DNA from: an uncultured Chryseobacterium sp.
GTDB taxonomy: Bacteria; Bacteroidota; Bacteroidia; Flavobacteriales; Weeksellaceae
NCBI GenBank assembly: GCA_913777465.1
Contig: CAJYRQ010000083.1
Location: 1 to 64,000 of the forward strand
Direction of reading: 5' to 3'
DNA: 64,000 nt
The notes below the pieces were generated by a model. That model saw only the letters and a list, made by a program, of their open reading frames with translations, was not told where the DNA came from and did no database searches. Positions 38,326 through 47,225 of this stretch are shown here, one piece after another. Made by a program: the position numbers and the translations under genes. The stretch's first letter is position 1. Each line of letters opens with the position of its first letter.

Positions 38326-38687
38326 CCGATTTGCTTTATAAAATAATGTGAATTCAACGGTAATTACTTGTTTTTGACTGATTTGATGGAATTAAAAGAA
38401 AAGTGAAAATCTTAAAGAATTTAGCATAGTGAAAAAATCAGTGGATATTCAAAATTGCGGGCAATATCGTTAACGACAGTGCTTCGGGCATCCAGCACCC
38501 CTCTTCAAGCCTTTTAATTATGTTTTGTAATTCGATCCCGTTAAAATACTGACGCATTTAAAGTAAATGAATCAGGTTTCTATTGATGTAAAAAGATACC
38601 GGTTTCAGATTTCCAGAACCCCTTCAATGTGTAAAACTTCATCCATCCTTATGATTTAAAATGAAAGATTAACCTTATTTTTGTGAA
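38326..38687. other. Intergenic region upstream of the GHL10 gene
   Basis: No gene, repeat or RNA recognised in ~360 bp. The end contains the promoter box at 38676-38683. Confidence 0.4.
38676..38683 (+). promoter_or_regulatory. -7 promoter box touching the start of the GHL10 gene
   Basis: TATTTTTG is an exact TAnnTTTG match, ending only 4 bp before the ATG at 38688. Transcription would begin about at the start codon, implying a leaderless mRNA or a start further in. Confidence 0.5.
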
Positions 38688-40265
38688 ATGAACCTCCGAA
38701 ATATTAAATATACCCTCATCTTATGTTCAGCCGTTACGCTGACTTCCTGCGCATCACAAAAAGCGGCAACTCCTGTAAAAGCCCCTGTTTCAAAACCCAA
38801 ACCGGATCTTCCTCCGAAACCGGTGGCTGCCATTCTGCCTGATGAAACGTTCAGGACCATCCTTCCTGAAATTAGAAGGGAGTTCCGGGGTGCTTGGATC
38901 GCAAGTGTAGCGAACATCAACTGGCCTTCAAGAAACAATTTATCGGTAGACCAGCAGAAAGCAGAAGCGATCGCCATGCTGGATATGCTGAGAGACAATA
39001 ATTTCAACGCGGTTATCTTCCAGGCACGGCCTTCTGCCGATGCTTTGTACACCAGCAACCTGGAACCGTGGTCCTACTTTTTAACGGGGCAGACCGGCGC
39101 GGCACCTTATCCGAATTACGACCCGCTGCAGTTCTGGACGGAAGAAGCGCATAAAAGGGGTCTTGAACTTCATGTCTGGCTGAATCCGTACCGGGCCCAT
39201 CATTCCAACGGAGGTTCCCCGAACAGCCTGTCGATGGTCAACAAGCTTTCCGATATTATCATCCGGCTGAAAAACGGGATGTACTGGTTTGATCCTGCCG
39301 ATCCGAAAACACAGGGACACGTTTCCAATGTCGTAAAAGATATTGTTAAAAGATACGACATCGATGCCGTCCATTTCGACGATTATTTTTACCCGTATGC
39401 CACTTACAACAAAGGGGCAGATTTTCCTGACAATAAAACCTGGAATGCGTATGTAAGCAGCGGCGGAACTTTAAGCAGGGCAGACTGGAGAAGGGACAAC
39501 GTCAATAAATTTGTGGAGCGGATTTATAAAGAAATCCATGCCGAGAAAAATTATGTGAAATTCGGGATCAGTCCGTTCGGGATCTGGAAGCCGGGGTATC
39601 CGGCAGGGATTACCGGTTCGTCGCAGTATGACGAGCTGTATGCCGATGCCAGATTATGGCTGAATAAAGGCTGGGTCGATTATTTTTCTCCCCAGCTCTA
39701 CTGGCCGATCGAATCCAAAGGACAGCCTTTTGAAGCATTACTAAGCTGGTGGAAGTCTGAGAATACGATGAACCGCCACCTCTGGCCGGGACTGAATACG
39801 GTTGAAATCCGGTCTGCTGACCGTCCGGCGGAGATTAAGAACCAGATTGAAATTTCAAGACAGGTTCTGGGTAATGATGCCGGGGAAGTTCACTGGAGCA
39901 TTGCCGGACTTACCAAAAATGCAGGTATGCTTCCGGTATTGAAGAACGGACCCTACAAAGAAAAAGCACTGGTGCCGAAATCCCCATGGATCAAAACCAT
40001 CCCCTTGCAGACGCCAAGCCTCTTTATTAATGACAACGGAAGTTCCGTACAGGTGAGTTGGAGTACAAAAAATATAAAAGACATTTTCCAGTGGGTTTTA
40101 TTTACCCAGTACAATGGCGTATGGGAAACCGAAATCCTGACCCTCGATCAGCTTTCAAAAGAAATCCCAAAGATGAAAGACGGGAAAATGCTGACTGCCG
40201 TCGCCATTAAAGCCGTTGACCGGTTGGGCAATGAAAGTGATTACACCGCGAAAATGATCAAATAA
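38688..40265 (+). CDS. GHL10 (DUF187/YngK-like) glycoside-hydrolase-like lipoprotein
   Basis: The protein belongs to the GHL10 family of glycosyl-hydrolase-like TIM barrels, thought to act on cell-wall or extracellular glycans. A lipoprotein signal ends at LTSCASQ (Cys near 22). The barrel begins EFRGAWIASVANINWPS and shows NNFNAVIFQARPSADALY, LELHVWLNPYRAHH and DIDAVHFDDYFYPY, the family's signature strands with the candidate catalytic acids in the last. The C-terminal ~110 residues form a fibronectin-like or Ig-like domain (VSWSTKNIKDIFQWVLF). At 525 aa the size is usual. It is a single-gene unit with its own promoter and terminator. Confidence 0.9.
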   Translation: MNLRNIKYTLILCSAVTLTSCASQKAATPVKAPVSKPKPDLPPKPVAAILPDETFRTILPEIRREFRGAWIASVANINWPSRNNLSVDQQKAEAIAMLDMLRDNNFNAVIFQARPSADALYTSNLEPWSYFLTGQTGAAPYPNYDPLQFWTEEAHKRGLELHVWLNPYRAHHSNGGSPNSLSMVNKLSDIIIRLKNGMYWFDPADPKTQGHVSNVVKDIVKRYDIDAVHFDDYFYPYATYNKGADFPDNKTWNAYVSSGGTLSRADWRRDNVNKFVERIYKEIHAEKNYVKFGISPFGIWKPGYPAGITGSSQYDELYADARLWLNKGWVDYFSPQLYWPIESKGQPFEALLSWWKSENTMNRHLWPGLNTVEIRSADRPAEIKNQIEISRQVLGNDAGEVHWSIAGLTKNAGMLPVLKNGPYKEKALVPKSPWIKTIPLQTPSLFINDNGSSVQVSWSTKNIKDIFQWVLFTQYNGVWETEILTLDQLSKEIPKMKDGKMLTAVAIKAVDRLGNESDYTAKMIK

Positions 40266-40285
40266 AGCCTTTATCAAATAACACG

Positions 40286-40316
40286 ATTCCTGCAGTTCAA
40301 CTGCGGGAATTTTTTT
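40286..40316 (+). terminator. Terminator after GHL10 gene
   Basis: ATTCC-TGCAGTT pairs with AACTGCGGGAAT (one mismatch), followed by seven T residues. Confidence 0.85.
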
Positions 40317-40339
40317 GTCCTGTTTATAGTGCAAGTGAA

Positions 40340-40900
40340 TGGTGAATCTTCAATTTTGCTCTGCAAGTGAATGGTGAATTTTTCCAGCGGCCTCTACTTA
40401 TTGTTGGGAAAACGCAACGACGCAAGAGCATTTTAAAAGCTTCACGTAGAAAGTCGCAAGGATTTTATCTTTGATAAAATTGTTAGATGCTAAAATATAC
40501 CTTAATCGCGATTCCCCTCCGGATTTTGGAGAGGTGGCGAAAATTCTGCAGGAATTTTGACGGGGTGGTTTTAGAAAAGTGAATTTTGCTGCGCAAGTGA
40601 ATGGTGAATCGTCAATTTTGCTGCGATTGTGAAAGATGAATTTTTTATGGCAATAATCTGGAAAATGCCAAAGTTTCCGTCATAACAAAATAATAAAATG
40701 AAAAGTCTGAAATAAATACCTTAACCGCGATTCCCCTCCGAATTGTGGAGGGGTGGCGAAAATTCTGCAGGAATTTTTGACGGGGTGGTTTTAAAAAGGT
40801 GAATTTTGTTGCGCAAGTGAATAGTGAATTTCTTACGGCAATAATCTTGGAAAATGCCAAAGTTTTCACCATTCACCGGCAAAACCGGATTCACCATTGA
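40340..40900. repeat. Inverted copies of the 31-32 kb repeat family
   Basis: Two copies read on the minus strand: one about 40390-40590 and one about 40690-40810, each with GTGGCGAAAATTCTGCAGGA, TTTTGACGGGGTGGTTTT and, at left, ACCTTAA(T/C)CGCGATTCCCC. They match the unit at 31.3-32.3 kb in the opposite orientation. Between them GTGAATGGTGAAT-type phrases recur. The remaining 40901-41208 shows no gene. Confidence 0.75.
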
Positions 40901-41208
40901 AATTGGACTGAGGCAGAAACAAAGGACCAATGCCTTAGCCCCGATTGCAGTGGAAATCCTTTTTTGAAGAAAAAGATTGCAACGGAAAGCGGGAAAAAGC
41001 TCCTGAAAAATAAAGTGATGAGAAGACAAAAGTTAAAAATTTGTGTCTGAAATTGTTAGTAGAAGTTTAGAATAACTATAAATTGTGGTATAAGATATAG
41101 TCTTTCAGGGCTTTATAAATAGCTGAGATTGAATTTGCCGAAAAGACGGAATTTCACGGAACCATTTTTGCATCGGTAGATTTATAATCACTTTAAAAAA
41201 TATAAATT

Positions 41209-41760
41209 ATGAATACCAACAGACTTTCGGCTAAACTTGAACAGGCACTGAGTGACCAGATGAATACAGAAGATCTACAGTCGAGAACGTATTTTTCATA
41301 TGGGATCTGGGCTGCTGACAAAGGGTATGCCGGAATCTCCAACTTTTTGTTCCGTCATGCACAGGAAGAAAGAGACCACGCGGTAAAATTCATGCAGTAT
41401 GTGCTGAACAGAGGAGGAAAACCGAAAATCACCGAGCTTCCTGCACCGGGAGATGAGCCTACGAGCCTGACACATTGCTTCGACCTGGTTTTCCAGCATG
41501 AGGTGAACAATACGACCTCCATTTACAAACTGGTGGATATGGCGTTTGAAGAAAAAGACTGGGCTTCGTGGAATTTCCTTCAATGGTTTGTAAAAGAGCA
41601 GATTGAAGAAGAAACGTTTGCCATGAACCTGATCGACAAATTGAAGATTGCCGGAGGAGACAGAGCAACCGACGAATCGCTGTTCACACTCGATAAGACC
41701 CTTGAAACATTACCGGATGACGCTGAGCAGGCACAGGATGCCACCGGCGCTAATCCATAA
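41209..41760 (+). CDS. ftnA: Non-heme ferritin
   Basis: This 24-mer-forming ferritin oxidises and stores iron. The 183-aa four-helix bundle carries ferroxidase ligands in DLQSRTYFSYGIWA (helix A region) and FLFRHAQEERDHAVKFMQY (helix B; EERDH), with EVNNTTSIYKLVDMA and EQIEEETFAMNLID in helices C and D. The C-terminal ~25 residues (ETLPDDAEQAQDATGANP) form a short flexible tail. The gene symbol follows the E. coli FtnA type. It stands alone, with a strong terminator. Confidence 0.95.
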   Translation: MNTNRLSAKLEQALSDQMNTEDLQSRTYFSYGIWAADKGYAGISNFLFRHAQEERDHAVKFMQYVLNRGGKPKITELPAPGDEPTSLTHCFDLVFQHEVNNTTSIYKLVDMAFEEKDWASWNFLQWFVKEQIEEETFAMNLIDKLKIAGGDRATDESLFTLDKTLETLPDDAEQAQDATGANP

Positions 41761-41795
41761 GATACAAAACACCCACTGAAAGAAAATTTATTAAG

Positions 41796-41822
41796 ATCTG
41801 CCGAGCCCCGGCAGATTTTTTT
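41796..41822 (+). terminator. Terminator after ferritin gene
   Basis: ATCTGCCG (41796-41803) pairs with CGGCAGAT (41809-41816), then a T run. Confidence 0.9.
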
Positions 41823-41847
41823 ATTATGAAACTCCCGTTAAATTCAC

Positions 41848-41855
41848 TATCTTTG
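41848..41855 (+). promoter_or_regulatory. -7 promoter box for ychF
   Basis: TATCTTTG, an exact TAnnTTTG match, 71 bp before the ychF ATG. Confidence 0.45.
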
Positions 41856-41926
41856 CCCGCTGAAAGTTCAGGGTTTTTATAATATCAAATCCCGGACGGT
41901 AAACATTAAACTTTGAATCTTACGTT

Positions 41927-43018
41927 ATGAAATGTGGAATCGTAGGCTTACCGAATGTAGGTAAATCAACTCTTTTTAACTGCCTGAGCAATGCCAAAGC
42001 CCAGTCGGCCAACTATCCTTTCTGTACCATCGAACCGAATCTCGGAACGGTTTCCGTGCCGGATCAGCGGTTGTTCGAATTGGAAAAAATAGTAAAACCG
42101 GAAAGAGTTTTGCCGGCGGTCGTTGAGATTGTAGACATTGCCGGTCTTGTAAAAGGGGCAAGCAAAGGAGAGGGGCTTGGAAACCAGTTTCTGGCCAACA
42201 TCCGCGAGTGTGAGGCGATCATCCATGTTTTAAGATGTTTCGATAACGGCAATATCGTTCACGTAGAAGGTTCGGTGGATCCTTTGAGAGACAAGGAAAT
42301 TATTGATATCGAGCTTCAGCTTAAAGATATGGAAACTGTAGGTAAAGCGGTTGAAAAAGCGAAAAAGTTTATCAAGTCCGGAAAAAAAGAAGATATTCTG
42401 ACGTATGAAACGCTTCAAAGCCTTCAGAAATTCCTCGAAGACGGTAAGAATGCAAGGGAGTTTGCTACTGATGATACTACGAAATCCATTATCGGCGATA
42501 TTCAGCTATTGACGAACAAACCGGTGCTTTACGTTTGTAACGTGGATGAAAATTCCATTAAAAACGGAAACGAATGGATCGGTAAGATCGAAGAAATGGC
42601 TAAAGGCGAAGGAGCTGAAGTAGTTGTTCTGGCGGCACAGATCGAAGCCGACATCAACGAGCTGGAAACTTATGAAGAAAGAGAAATTTTCCTGGATGAA
42701 TTAGGACTTACCGAGCCGGGCGTCAACCGTCTGATCAGAAAAGCATACGATCTGCTGAAACTTCAGACGTATTTCACGGCAGGTGTGAAAGAAGTAAGAG
42801 CCTGGACCATCGGACAGGGGTGGACGGCACCTCAGGCCGCTGGTGTTATCCATACCGACTTTGAAAAAGGTTTTATCCGGGCAGAGGTTATCAAATATGA
42901 CGATTATATCACCTATGGTTCTGAAGTAAAGATCAAAGAAGCCGGAAAGCTTTCGGTGGAAGGAAAAGAATACATCGTAAAAGACGGTGATATCATGCAC
43001 TTCCGATTCAACGTATAG
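41927..43018 (+). CDS. ychF: Redox-regulated ATPase YchF (OLA1 family)
   Basis: YchF is a TRAFAC-class P-loop NTPase that prefers ATP and associates with ribosomes; it dampens the oxidative stress response. G1 GLPNVGKSTLFN (7-18), DIAGLVKGASKGEGLGNQFL (G3 with the family's extended loop), and the noncanonical G4 NVDEN are present. A central coiled coil (about 125-200) and the C-terminal TGS-like domain (LQTYFTAGVKEVRAWTI, AAGVIHTDFEKGFIRAEV, KDGDIMHFRFNV) complete it. At 363 aa it is full length. Confidence 0.98.
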   Translation: MKCGIVGLPNVGKSTLFNCLSNAKAQSANYPFCTIEPNLGTVSVPDQRLFELEKIVKPERVLPAVVEIVDIAGLVKGASKGEGLGNQFLANIRECEAIIHVLRCFDNGNIVHVEGSVDPLRDKEIIDIELQLKDMETVGKAVEKAKKFIKSGKKEDILTYETLQSLQKFLEDGKNAREFATDDTTKSIIGDIQLLTNKPVLYVCNVDENSIKNGNEWIGKIEEMAKGEGAEVVVLAAQIEADINELETYEEREIFLDELGLTEPGVNRLIRKAYDLLKLQTYFTAGVKEVRAWTIGQGWTAPQAAGVIHTDFEKGFIRAEVIKYDDYITYGSEVKIKEAGKLSVEGKEYIVKDGDIMHFRFNV

Positions 43019-43042
43019 TAAAGTATTAAAGTTAGTTATATA

Positions 43043-43080
43043 AAAAAACGCTTCGGAATAGGTTTTCCGGAGCGTTTTTT
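43043..43080 (+). terminator. Terminator after ychF
   Basis: A long AT-bounded hairpin: AAAACGCT-T-CGGAA with TTCCG-G-AGCGTTTT, T tail at right. It also lies just after the stop of the leftward peptide genes and may serve both. Confidence 0.85.
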
Positions 43081-43101
43081 GCCTAAAATTAAATTTTAAA
43101 A

Positions 43102-43254
43102 TTAAAGTTCGATATCAGGAATGGTCTGGCACTGCCTTTCTCCGCAAAACGGGCCATATTTTTTACATTCGCCTGTCATCATATCGATGCACATTTCCTT
43201 TCCGCCTAAAATGGACTTTAACTGCTTTCTGTTCAGTGAATTTTTATTTTTCAT
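43102..43254 (-). CDS. Cys-rich double-glycine peptide 4 (last in the row)
   Basis: This 50-aa peptide, too short for usual ORF cut-offs, starts MKNKNSLNRKQLKSILGG, a leader ending in GG, the cleavage signal of C39-peptidase ABC exporters. The core KEMCIDMMTGECKKYGPFC carries four Cys in all and ends IEL. It is the most downstream of four tandem paralogues on the minus strand, with core pattern C-x(7)-C-x(6)-C-x(4)-C nearly identical to the next gene. Bacteriocin-like or signalling peptide by analogy; no modifying enzyme or exporter is adjacent. Confidence 0.75.
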   Translation of the reverse strand: MKNKNSLNRKQLKSILGGKEMCIDMMTGECKKYGPFCGERQCQTIPDIEL

Positions 43255-43278
43255 AATAAAAGGTTGGTGATATTTTTC

Positions 43279-43440
43279 TTAAGGTTCTATAACATAACGG
43301 CACTCAAACTCCGCGCATTGCCTGCCATAGGCTTTGCATTGCCCGGTATAAGGATCGATGCACTGCATTAATCCGCCGGTGATTGATCTGAGCTGTTTTT
43401 TATCCAGCTTTTTTCCTTTTGATAAGTTTTGATTTTTCAT
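43279..43440 (-). CDS. Cys-rich double-glycine peptide 3
   Basis: The 53-aa peptide has leader MKNQNLSKGKKLDKKQLRSITGG and core LMQCIDPYTGQCKAYGRQCAE, four Cys. I place the start at 43440, where the paralogues start; a longer in-frame reading runs into the neighbouring peptide gene and is not conserved. Core spacing C-x(7)-C-x(6)-C-x(4)-C matches peptide 4, so these two form a sub-pair. Function as for peptide 4. Confidence 0.78.
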   Translation of the reverse strand: MKNQNLSKGKKLDKKQLRSITGGLMQCIDPYTGQCKAYGRQCAEFECRYVIEP

Positions 43441-43474
43441 AATAATGGATTTAGGTATTTGCTGAGTTAGGTAT

Positions 43475-43660
43475 CTATTGTGGTCTGCATTCCTTTTGGG
43501 CACAGGCTTTTGCAATGGTAATACAGCCATATTCATTTAATACCGGGCATCCGTCCAATGTAGGGCAATTACTTTCAAAACAGTTTAAAAGGCCACCCGT
43601 AATGGAACGAAGCTGTTTTTTGTTTAATTTCTTTCCGTTGGTAAGATTTTGATTTTTCAT
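43475..43660 (-). CDS. Cys-rich double-glycine peptide 2
   Basis: A 61-aa peptide with leader MKNQNLTNGKKLNKKQLRSITGG and a six-Cys core that starts LLNCFESNCPTLDGCPV and ends CAQKECRPQ. The even number of cysteines suits disulfides. It is closest to peptide 1 (shared GGLLNC start and CAQ-x-ECRP end). It lies 34 bp upstream of peptide 3 in transcription order. Confidence 0.8.
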   Translation of the reverse strand: MKNQNLTNGKKLNKKQLRSITGGLLNCFESNCPTLDGCPVLNEYGCITIAKACAQKECRPQ

Positions 43661-43702
43661 AATAAAGATGATTTAAGGCAAAATAAAGTTTTAATAAAAT
43701 TG

Positions 43703-43882
43703 TTACGGACGGCATTCTGCCTGTGCGCAAAACGGTGAAATTCTGGTACACATGGACGCTGTGGGATCGCATGGAGGATCGGTGCAGAGTACAGGCTCCA
43801 TACAGTTTAGTAATCCGCCGGCAATGGAGCGCAATTGTTTCTTGCTTAATTTCTTTCCGTTAATAGGGCTTTGATCTTTCAT
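43703..43882 (-). CDS. Cys-rich double-glycine peptide 1 (first in the row)
   Basis: A 59-aa peptide, start codon at 43880-43882, leader MKDQSPINGKKLSKKQLRSIAGG, core beginning LLNCMEPVLCTDPPCD with six Cys and ending CAQAECRP. It is the first of the four genes in transcription order, so the promoter probably lies in the 43883-43990 gap. The shared leader with variable cores is the usual look of GG-type peptide families. Confidence 0.78.
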   Translation of the reverse strand: MKDQSPINGKKLSKKQLRSIAGGLLNCMEPVLCTDPPCDPTASMCTRISPFCAQAECRP

Positions 43883-44006
43883 ATTGAATATTGTTTTAAT
43901 TTGATTGTCACTAATTTATGAAATATTTGGTTACTATATCACTTTGGTATGAAAAAAATAATAAAATTTTTATTTTGCATTGTTTATGGCAAGGATATTT
44001 ATTTCT

Positions 44007-44014
44007 TACATTTG
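44007..44014 (+). promoter_or_regulatory. -7 promoter box for the AraC-family gene
   Basis: TACATTTG (TAnnTTTG) ends 19 bp before the ATG at 44034. Confidence 0.45.
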
Positions 44015-44033
44015 AATTTTACAAATCCTGAAT

Positions 44034-44981
44034 ATGGAAAAGACCGCCCATACAATTTATACTTCGCTGGATGATTTTTACCGTGAAATAACTGCCAAGC
44101 TGGGGACCGATCTGGAATCCGTTTTTCCGAAAGGTTTGCATAAAGATATCGGGCATTTCAATGTTTTTGATATCGCCCAGACTCTTGAGAGAGTAAAAAC
44201 AACTTCGGAAATGCCTTATAATCGGCGGAAATATTACAAAATCAGTCTGATTCGTGGAAAAAACCGCGCCGAATATGCCGACAAGGTCATCCAGATCAAA
44301 AAGAACGCTTTGTTGTTTGCGACGCCCAGGGTGCCTTACCACTGGATCCCGGAAGATCCGGAACAGTCGGGGAGCTTTTGTGTTTTCACCGAAGACTTCT
44401 TTATAAAAGATAAATCCCGCACCACCCTGGAGGAGCTGCCGATTTTTCAGCCCGGAAATTTTCCCCTGTTTGAAATAGAAGATGAACTGGCGGACGAAAT
44501 TGAGCTGCTGTACGGCAAGATCAAAAACGAAATCAGTTCCGACTATATTTTTAAATACGACCTTATCCGGAATTATGTGCTGGAACTGATTCATTATGGC
44601 CAGAAACTGCAGCCGGCTTCGAAATTATCAACTTCCCGGGACGCTTCCATGAGGGTGGTGTCTTTATTTATAGAACTTCTGGAAAGACAGTTTCCCATTG
44701 AATCTTCCGACCAGCGGCTGCAGCTTAAAACGGCAAAGGACTATGCCGACCGGCTGGCGGTTCATGTGAATTACCTGAACAAAAAACTGAAGGAAAGCAC
44801 CGGGAAGACCACAACTGAAATTATTGCCGAAAGGGTAATCCGGGAAGCAAAGATCCTGCTGAGGCAAACCTCGTGGAATATTTCGGAAATCGCTTATGCG
44901 TTGGGTTTCGAGGAAGTGGCGCATTTTTCTAATTTTTTTAAGAAGAAAACCTCGATGGCTCCTCTGGAATTTCGTTCCTGA
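44034..44981 (+). CDS. AraC-family transcriptional regulator
   Basis: The N-terminal ~190 residues form a cupin-like sensing domain (YYKISLIRGKNRAEYADK, then ALLFATPRVPYHWIP). The C-terminal ~100 residues hold the two HTH motifs of AraC proteins: first ADRLAVHVNYLNKKLKESTGKTT, second SEIAYALGFEEVAHFSNFFKK, ending SMAPLEFRS. At 315 aa it fits the AraC regulators that accompany oxidoreductases in Flavobacteriia. The SDR gene starts 89 bp downstream, same strand, and is a likely target or partner. The ligand is unknown. Confidence 0.93.
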   Translation: MEKTAHTIYTSLDDFYREITAKLGTDLESVFPKGLHKDIGHFNVFDIAQTLERVKTTSEMPYNRRKYYKISLIRGKNRAEYADKVIQIKKNALLFATPRVPYHWIPEDPEQSGSFCVFTEDFFIKDKSRTTLEELPIFQPGNFPLFEIEDELADEIELLYGKIKNEISSDYIFKYDLIRNYVLELIHYGQKLQPASKLSTSRDASMRVVSLFIELLERQFPIESSDQRLQLKTAKDYADRLAVHVNYLNKKLKESTGKTTTEIIAERVIREAKILLRQTSWNISEIAYALGFEEVAHFSNFFKKKTSMAPLEFRS

Positions 44982-45070
44982 TTTGAATTTTGCAAATTTA
45001 TGTTTGAATCGGGCAAATGCTGCGTCCTTTAATTATCCCAACTTTGTACCATCAAAAAATAAAATCAATA

Positions 45071-45835
45071 ATGGAAACAAGAACAAAAATTGCACTGATC
45101 ACAGGCGGAAGCCGCGGCTTAGGTAAAAATTCAGCCTTGAAAATTGCCCAAAAAGGACTTGATGTAATTATCACCTACAAAAGCAATAAGGAGGAAGCGG
45201 ATAAAGTAGTCGCCGAAATTCAGGCATTGGGCAGAAAAGCGATTGCTTATCAGCTGGACACCAAGAACATCAACAGCTTTGATGCTATGGTAAAAACAGT
45301 AGGTGATCATCTTGAAGAAAATACAGGAAGCAGGAACATCGATTACCTGGTCAACAACGCAGGAACCGCCCTTTATGCTCCGATTGCCGAAGTAACCGAA
45401 GAACAGCTGGACGATGTGGTGGATATCCATTTCAAAGGGGTATTCTTCCTGACCCAGAAATTTTTACCGTTCATCAATGAAGGTGGCGGTATCATCAATG
45501 TTTCTTCAGGACTGGCACGGTTTGCCCTGCCGGGATCATCGGTCTACGGATCGATTAAGGCTGCTGTTGATATGCTTACAAAATACCAGGCCAAAGAACT
45601 GGGAGCAAGAAAAATCAAATCCAATGTGGTGGCACCGGGAGCGATCGAGACGGATTTCGGCGGCGGAAGAACAAGAGACGACGAACACGTGAATGCCATG
45701 GTGGCCGGGGCGACTGCTTTGGGCAGAGCAGGGCTTCCGGATGACATCGGCGGCGTTGTGGCGTTCCTCTGTACGGAAGATGCCGGCTGGATTAACGGCC
45801 AGCGCATTGAAGCATCCGGCGGAATGTTTTTATAG
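45071..45835 (+). CDS. SDR-family NAD(P)-dependent oxidoreductase
   Basis: A classical short-chain dehydrogenase/reductase of 254 aa. I start at METRTKIALITGG (ATG 45071) rather than at the longer upstream frame, whose residues are not family-like. The Rossmann motif TGGSRGLG (11-18), NNAG (95-98), SSG with the catalytic Ser (145-146) and YGSIK with Y159 and K163 are all intact. The C-terminal GGRTRDDEHVNAM loop and GMFL end are typical. It probably uses NADP(H), given the Arg in the Gly-rich loop; substrate unknown. It follows the AraC regulator and may be controlled by it. Confidence 0.93.
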   Translation: METRTKIALITGGSRGLGKNSALKIAQKGLDVIITYKSNKEEADKVVAEIQALGRKAIAYQLDTKNINSFDAMVKTVGDHLEENTGSRNIDYLVNNAGTALYAPIAEVTEEQLDDVVDIHFKGVFFLTQKFLPFINEGGGIINVSSGLARFALPGSSVYGSIKAAVDMLTKYQAKELGARKIKSNVVAPGAIETDFGGGRTRDDEHVNAMVAGATALGRAGLPDDIGGVVAFLCTEDAGWINGQRIEASGGMFL

Positions 45836-45888
45836 CCATTGCAAAATTATTTTCAAACTGAAATAAAGAATGCAGATAATCAATCCCG

Positions 45889-45915
45889 GTAGCTGAGCGG
45901 AACCGAAGCCGCCGG
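45889..45915 (-). repeat. Isolated inverted copy of the dispersed 'GGCTTCGG' repeat
   Basis: GGTAGCTGAGCGGAACCGAA followed by GCCGCCGGG is an inverse relative of the TGGCTTCGGCTCCGCTCAGCC family. It sits in an otherwise gene-free 240-bp gap. Confidence 0.55.
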
Positions 45916-46076
45916 GATTTTATTTTAATGAGAATTCGATCATATTTATTTTCAATAGATAACACAGGAAAATAATCAGGGATTTTAAATAAATTTTTCC
46001 TTTAAAAAAATATCATTTAATATTAAATACCATTAGCAATTATACCGACCAAAAATAACTTCCGACTTCCGGCTTT

Positions 46077-47225
46077 TTACAATTTCGATAAATTTTCAAT
46101 CGCTTTCTCCAGAGTTTCCTGTCTTTTGGCAAAGCATAAACGGATTACTTTATCATTACGCTTATTCTGGTAAAATGATGAAAAAGGGACGCTGGCGACT
46201 TTGTGTGTAACTGTCAGCTCGGTAGCGAAATCAAAATCATTTTTATCCGAAATCTTATCGTATTGCAGCGCCTGAAAATAGGTTCCTTCGCAATCCAGCA
46301 AAGTAAACGGAGTATTGGCCAGTCCCTGCCTTAAAAAATCCCTTTTTTCCTGAAAGAATTGGTTAAGATACTCGTAATGCTCCGGATTTTTCATGTATTC
46401 CGCCAAAGCGAGCTGCATCGGTGTATTAACAGAAAATACATTGAACTGATGCACTTTCCGGAATTCATCCATCAGGTATTTCGGTGCGGCACAATATCCG
46501 GTTTTCCATCCCGTGACATGGAACAGCTTTCCGAACGAAGCCACCATCAGGCTCCGGTTTTTAAGTTCGGGATACCGGCAGATGCTCAGATGCTGTTTTC
46601 CGTCGAACACAATATTTTCATACACTTCATCACTCAGGATCAGGATAGATGTATTTTCAACGATTTTTATTAATTCCTGAATATCGTGCTCCGTGAAAAT
46701 TTTTCCTGCAGGATTGTTCGGGTTGTTGATGATGATCATTTTCGTTTTGTCGGAAACCAGGCTCTTTACGGTTGTCCAGTCGATTTCATAATGAGGAGCA
46801 TTCATTTCAAACCGTTTGACGATTCCGCCGAAAAGTTCTACTGTCGGCTCATAGCAATCGTAAGCCGGCTCGAAGATAATCACCTCGTCGTCTTTTTTTA
46901 TGAAAGCAGCAATGGCTGTAAAAATGGCCTGGGTTCCGCCTGCTGTTACCGTAATTTCAGAATCCGGATGATAAACGGCCGTGTGGCTGTTTTCGATCTT
47001 TTTTGCAATTTCTTCCTTTAGCCCGATCATTCCGCCCATAGGTGCGTATTGGTTGAAGCCTTTTTTGATGAAGTTGCTTACATAATCCAACAGCTTGGAG
47101 TCTGCCAAAAAATCCGGGAAACCCTGCGACAGATTGATGGCTTCATTTTCAGTGGCCAGCTGCGTCATCGTGCTGAAAATGGTGGTTCCTACATTGGAAA
47201 GCTTCGATAAAGGAAGTTGTATCAT
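46077..47225 (-). CDS. Methionine aminotransferase-type PLP enzyme (YbdL-like)
   Basis: A fold-type I PLP aminotransferase (382 aa). Conserved points: NLSQGFPDF near 31-39, GGTQAIFTA, NNPNNPAGK (168-175), LSDEVYENIVF with the cofactor-binding Asp199 and Tyr202, and VASFGKLFHVTGWKTGY, where K233 is the predicted Schiff-base lysine and the YbdL-type WK pair follows. YbdL members transaminate methionine and related amino acids with 2-oxo acids. The stop (46077-46079) leaves the gene without a clear terminator. It is a single-gene unit. Confidence 0.93.
   Translation of the reverse strand: MIQLPLSKLSNVGTTIFSTMTQLATENEAINLSQGFPDFLADSKLLDYVSNFIKKGFNQYAPMGGMIGLKEEIAKKIENSHTAVYHPDSEITVTAGGTQAIFTAIAAFIKKDDEVIIFEPAYDCYEPTVELFGGIVKRFEMNAPHYEIDWTTVKSLVSDKTKMIIINNPNNPAGKIFTEHDIQELIKIVENTSILILSDEVYENIVFDGKQHLSICRYPELKNRSLMVASFGKLFHVTGWKTGYCAAPKYLMDEFRKVHQFNVFSVNTPMQLALAEYMKNPEHYEYLNQFFQEKRDFLRQGLANTPFTLLDCEGTYFQALQYDKISDKNDFDFATELTVTHKVASVPFSSFYQNKRNDKVIRLCFAKRQETLEKAIENLSKL

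Noticed and set aside
43279-43536. 85-aa reading of Cys-rich peptide 3
   Set aside because: The upstream 32 residues overlap the neighbouring peptide gene region and are not shared by the paralogues; the start at 43440 matches them.
44019-44594. 191-aa minus-strand frame opposite the AraC gene
   Set aside because: Shadow of the regulator, which has clear HTH motifs.
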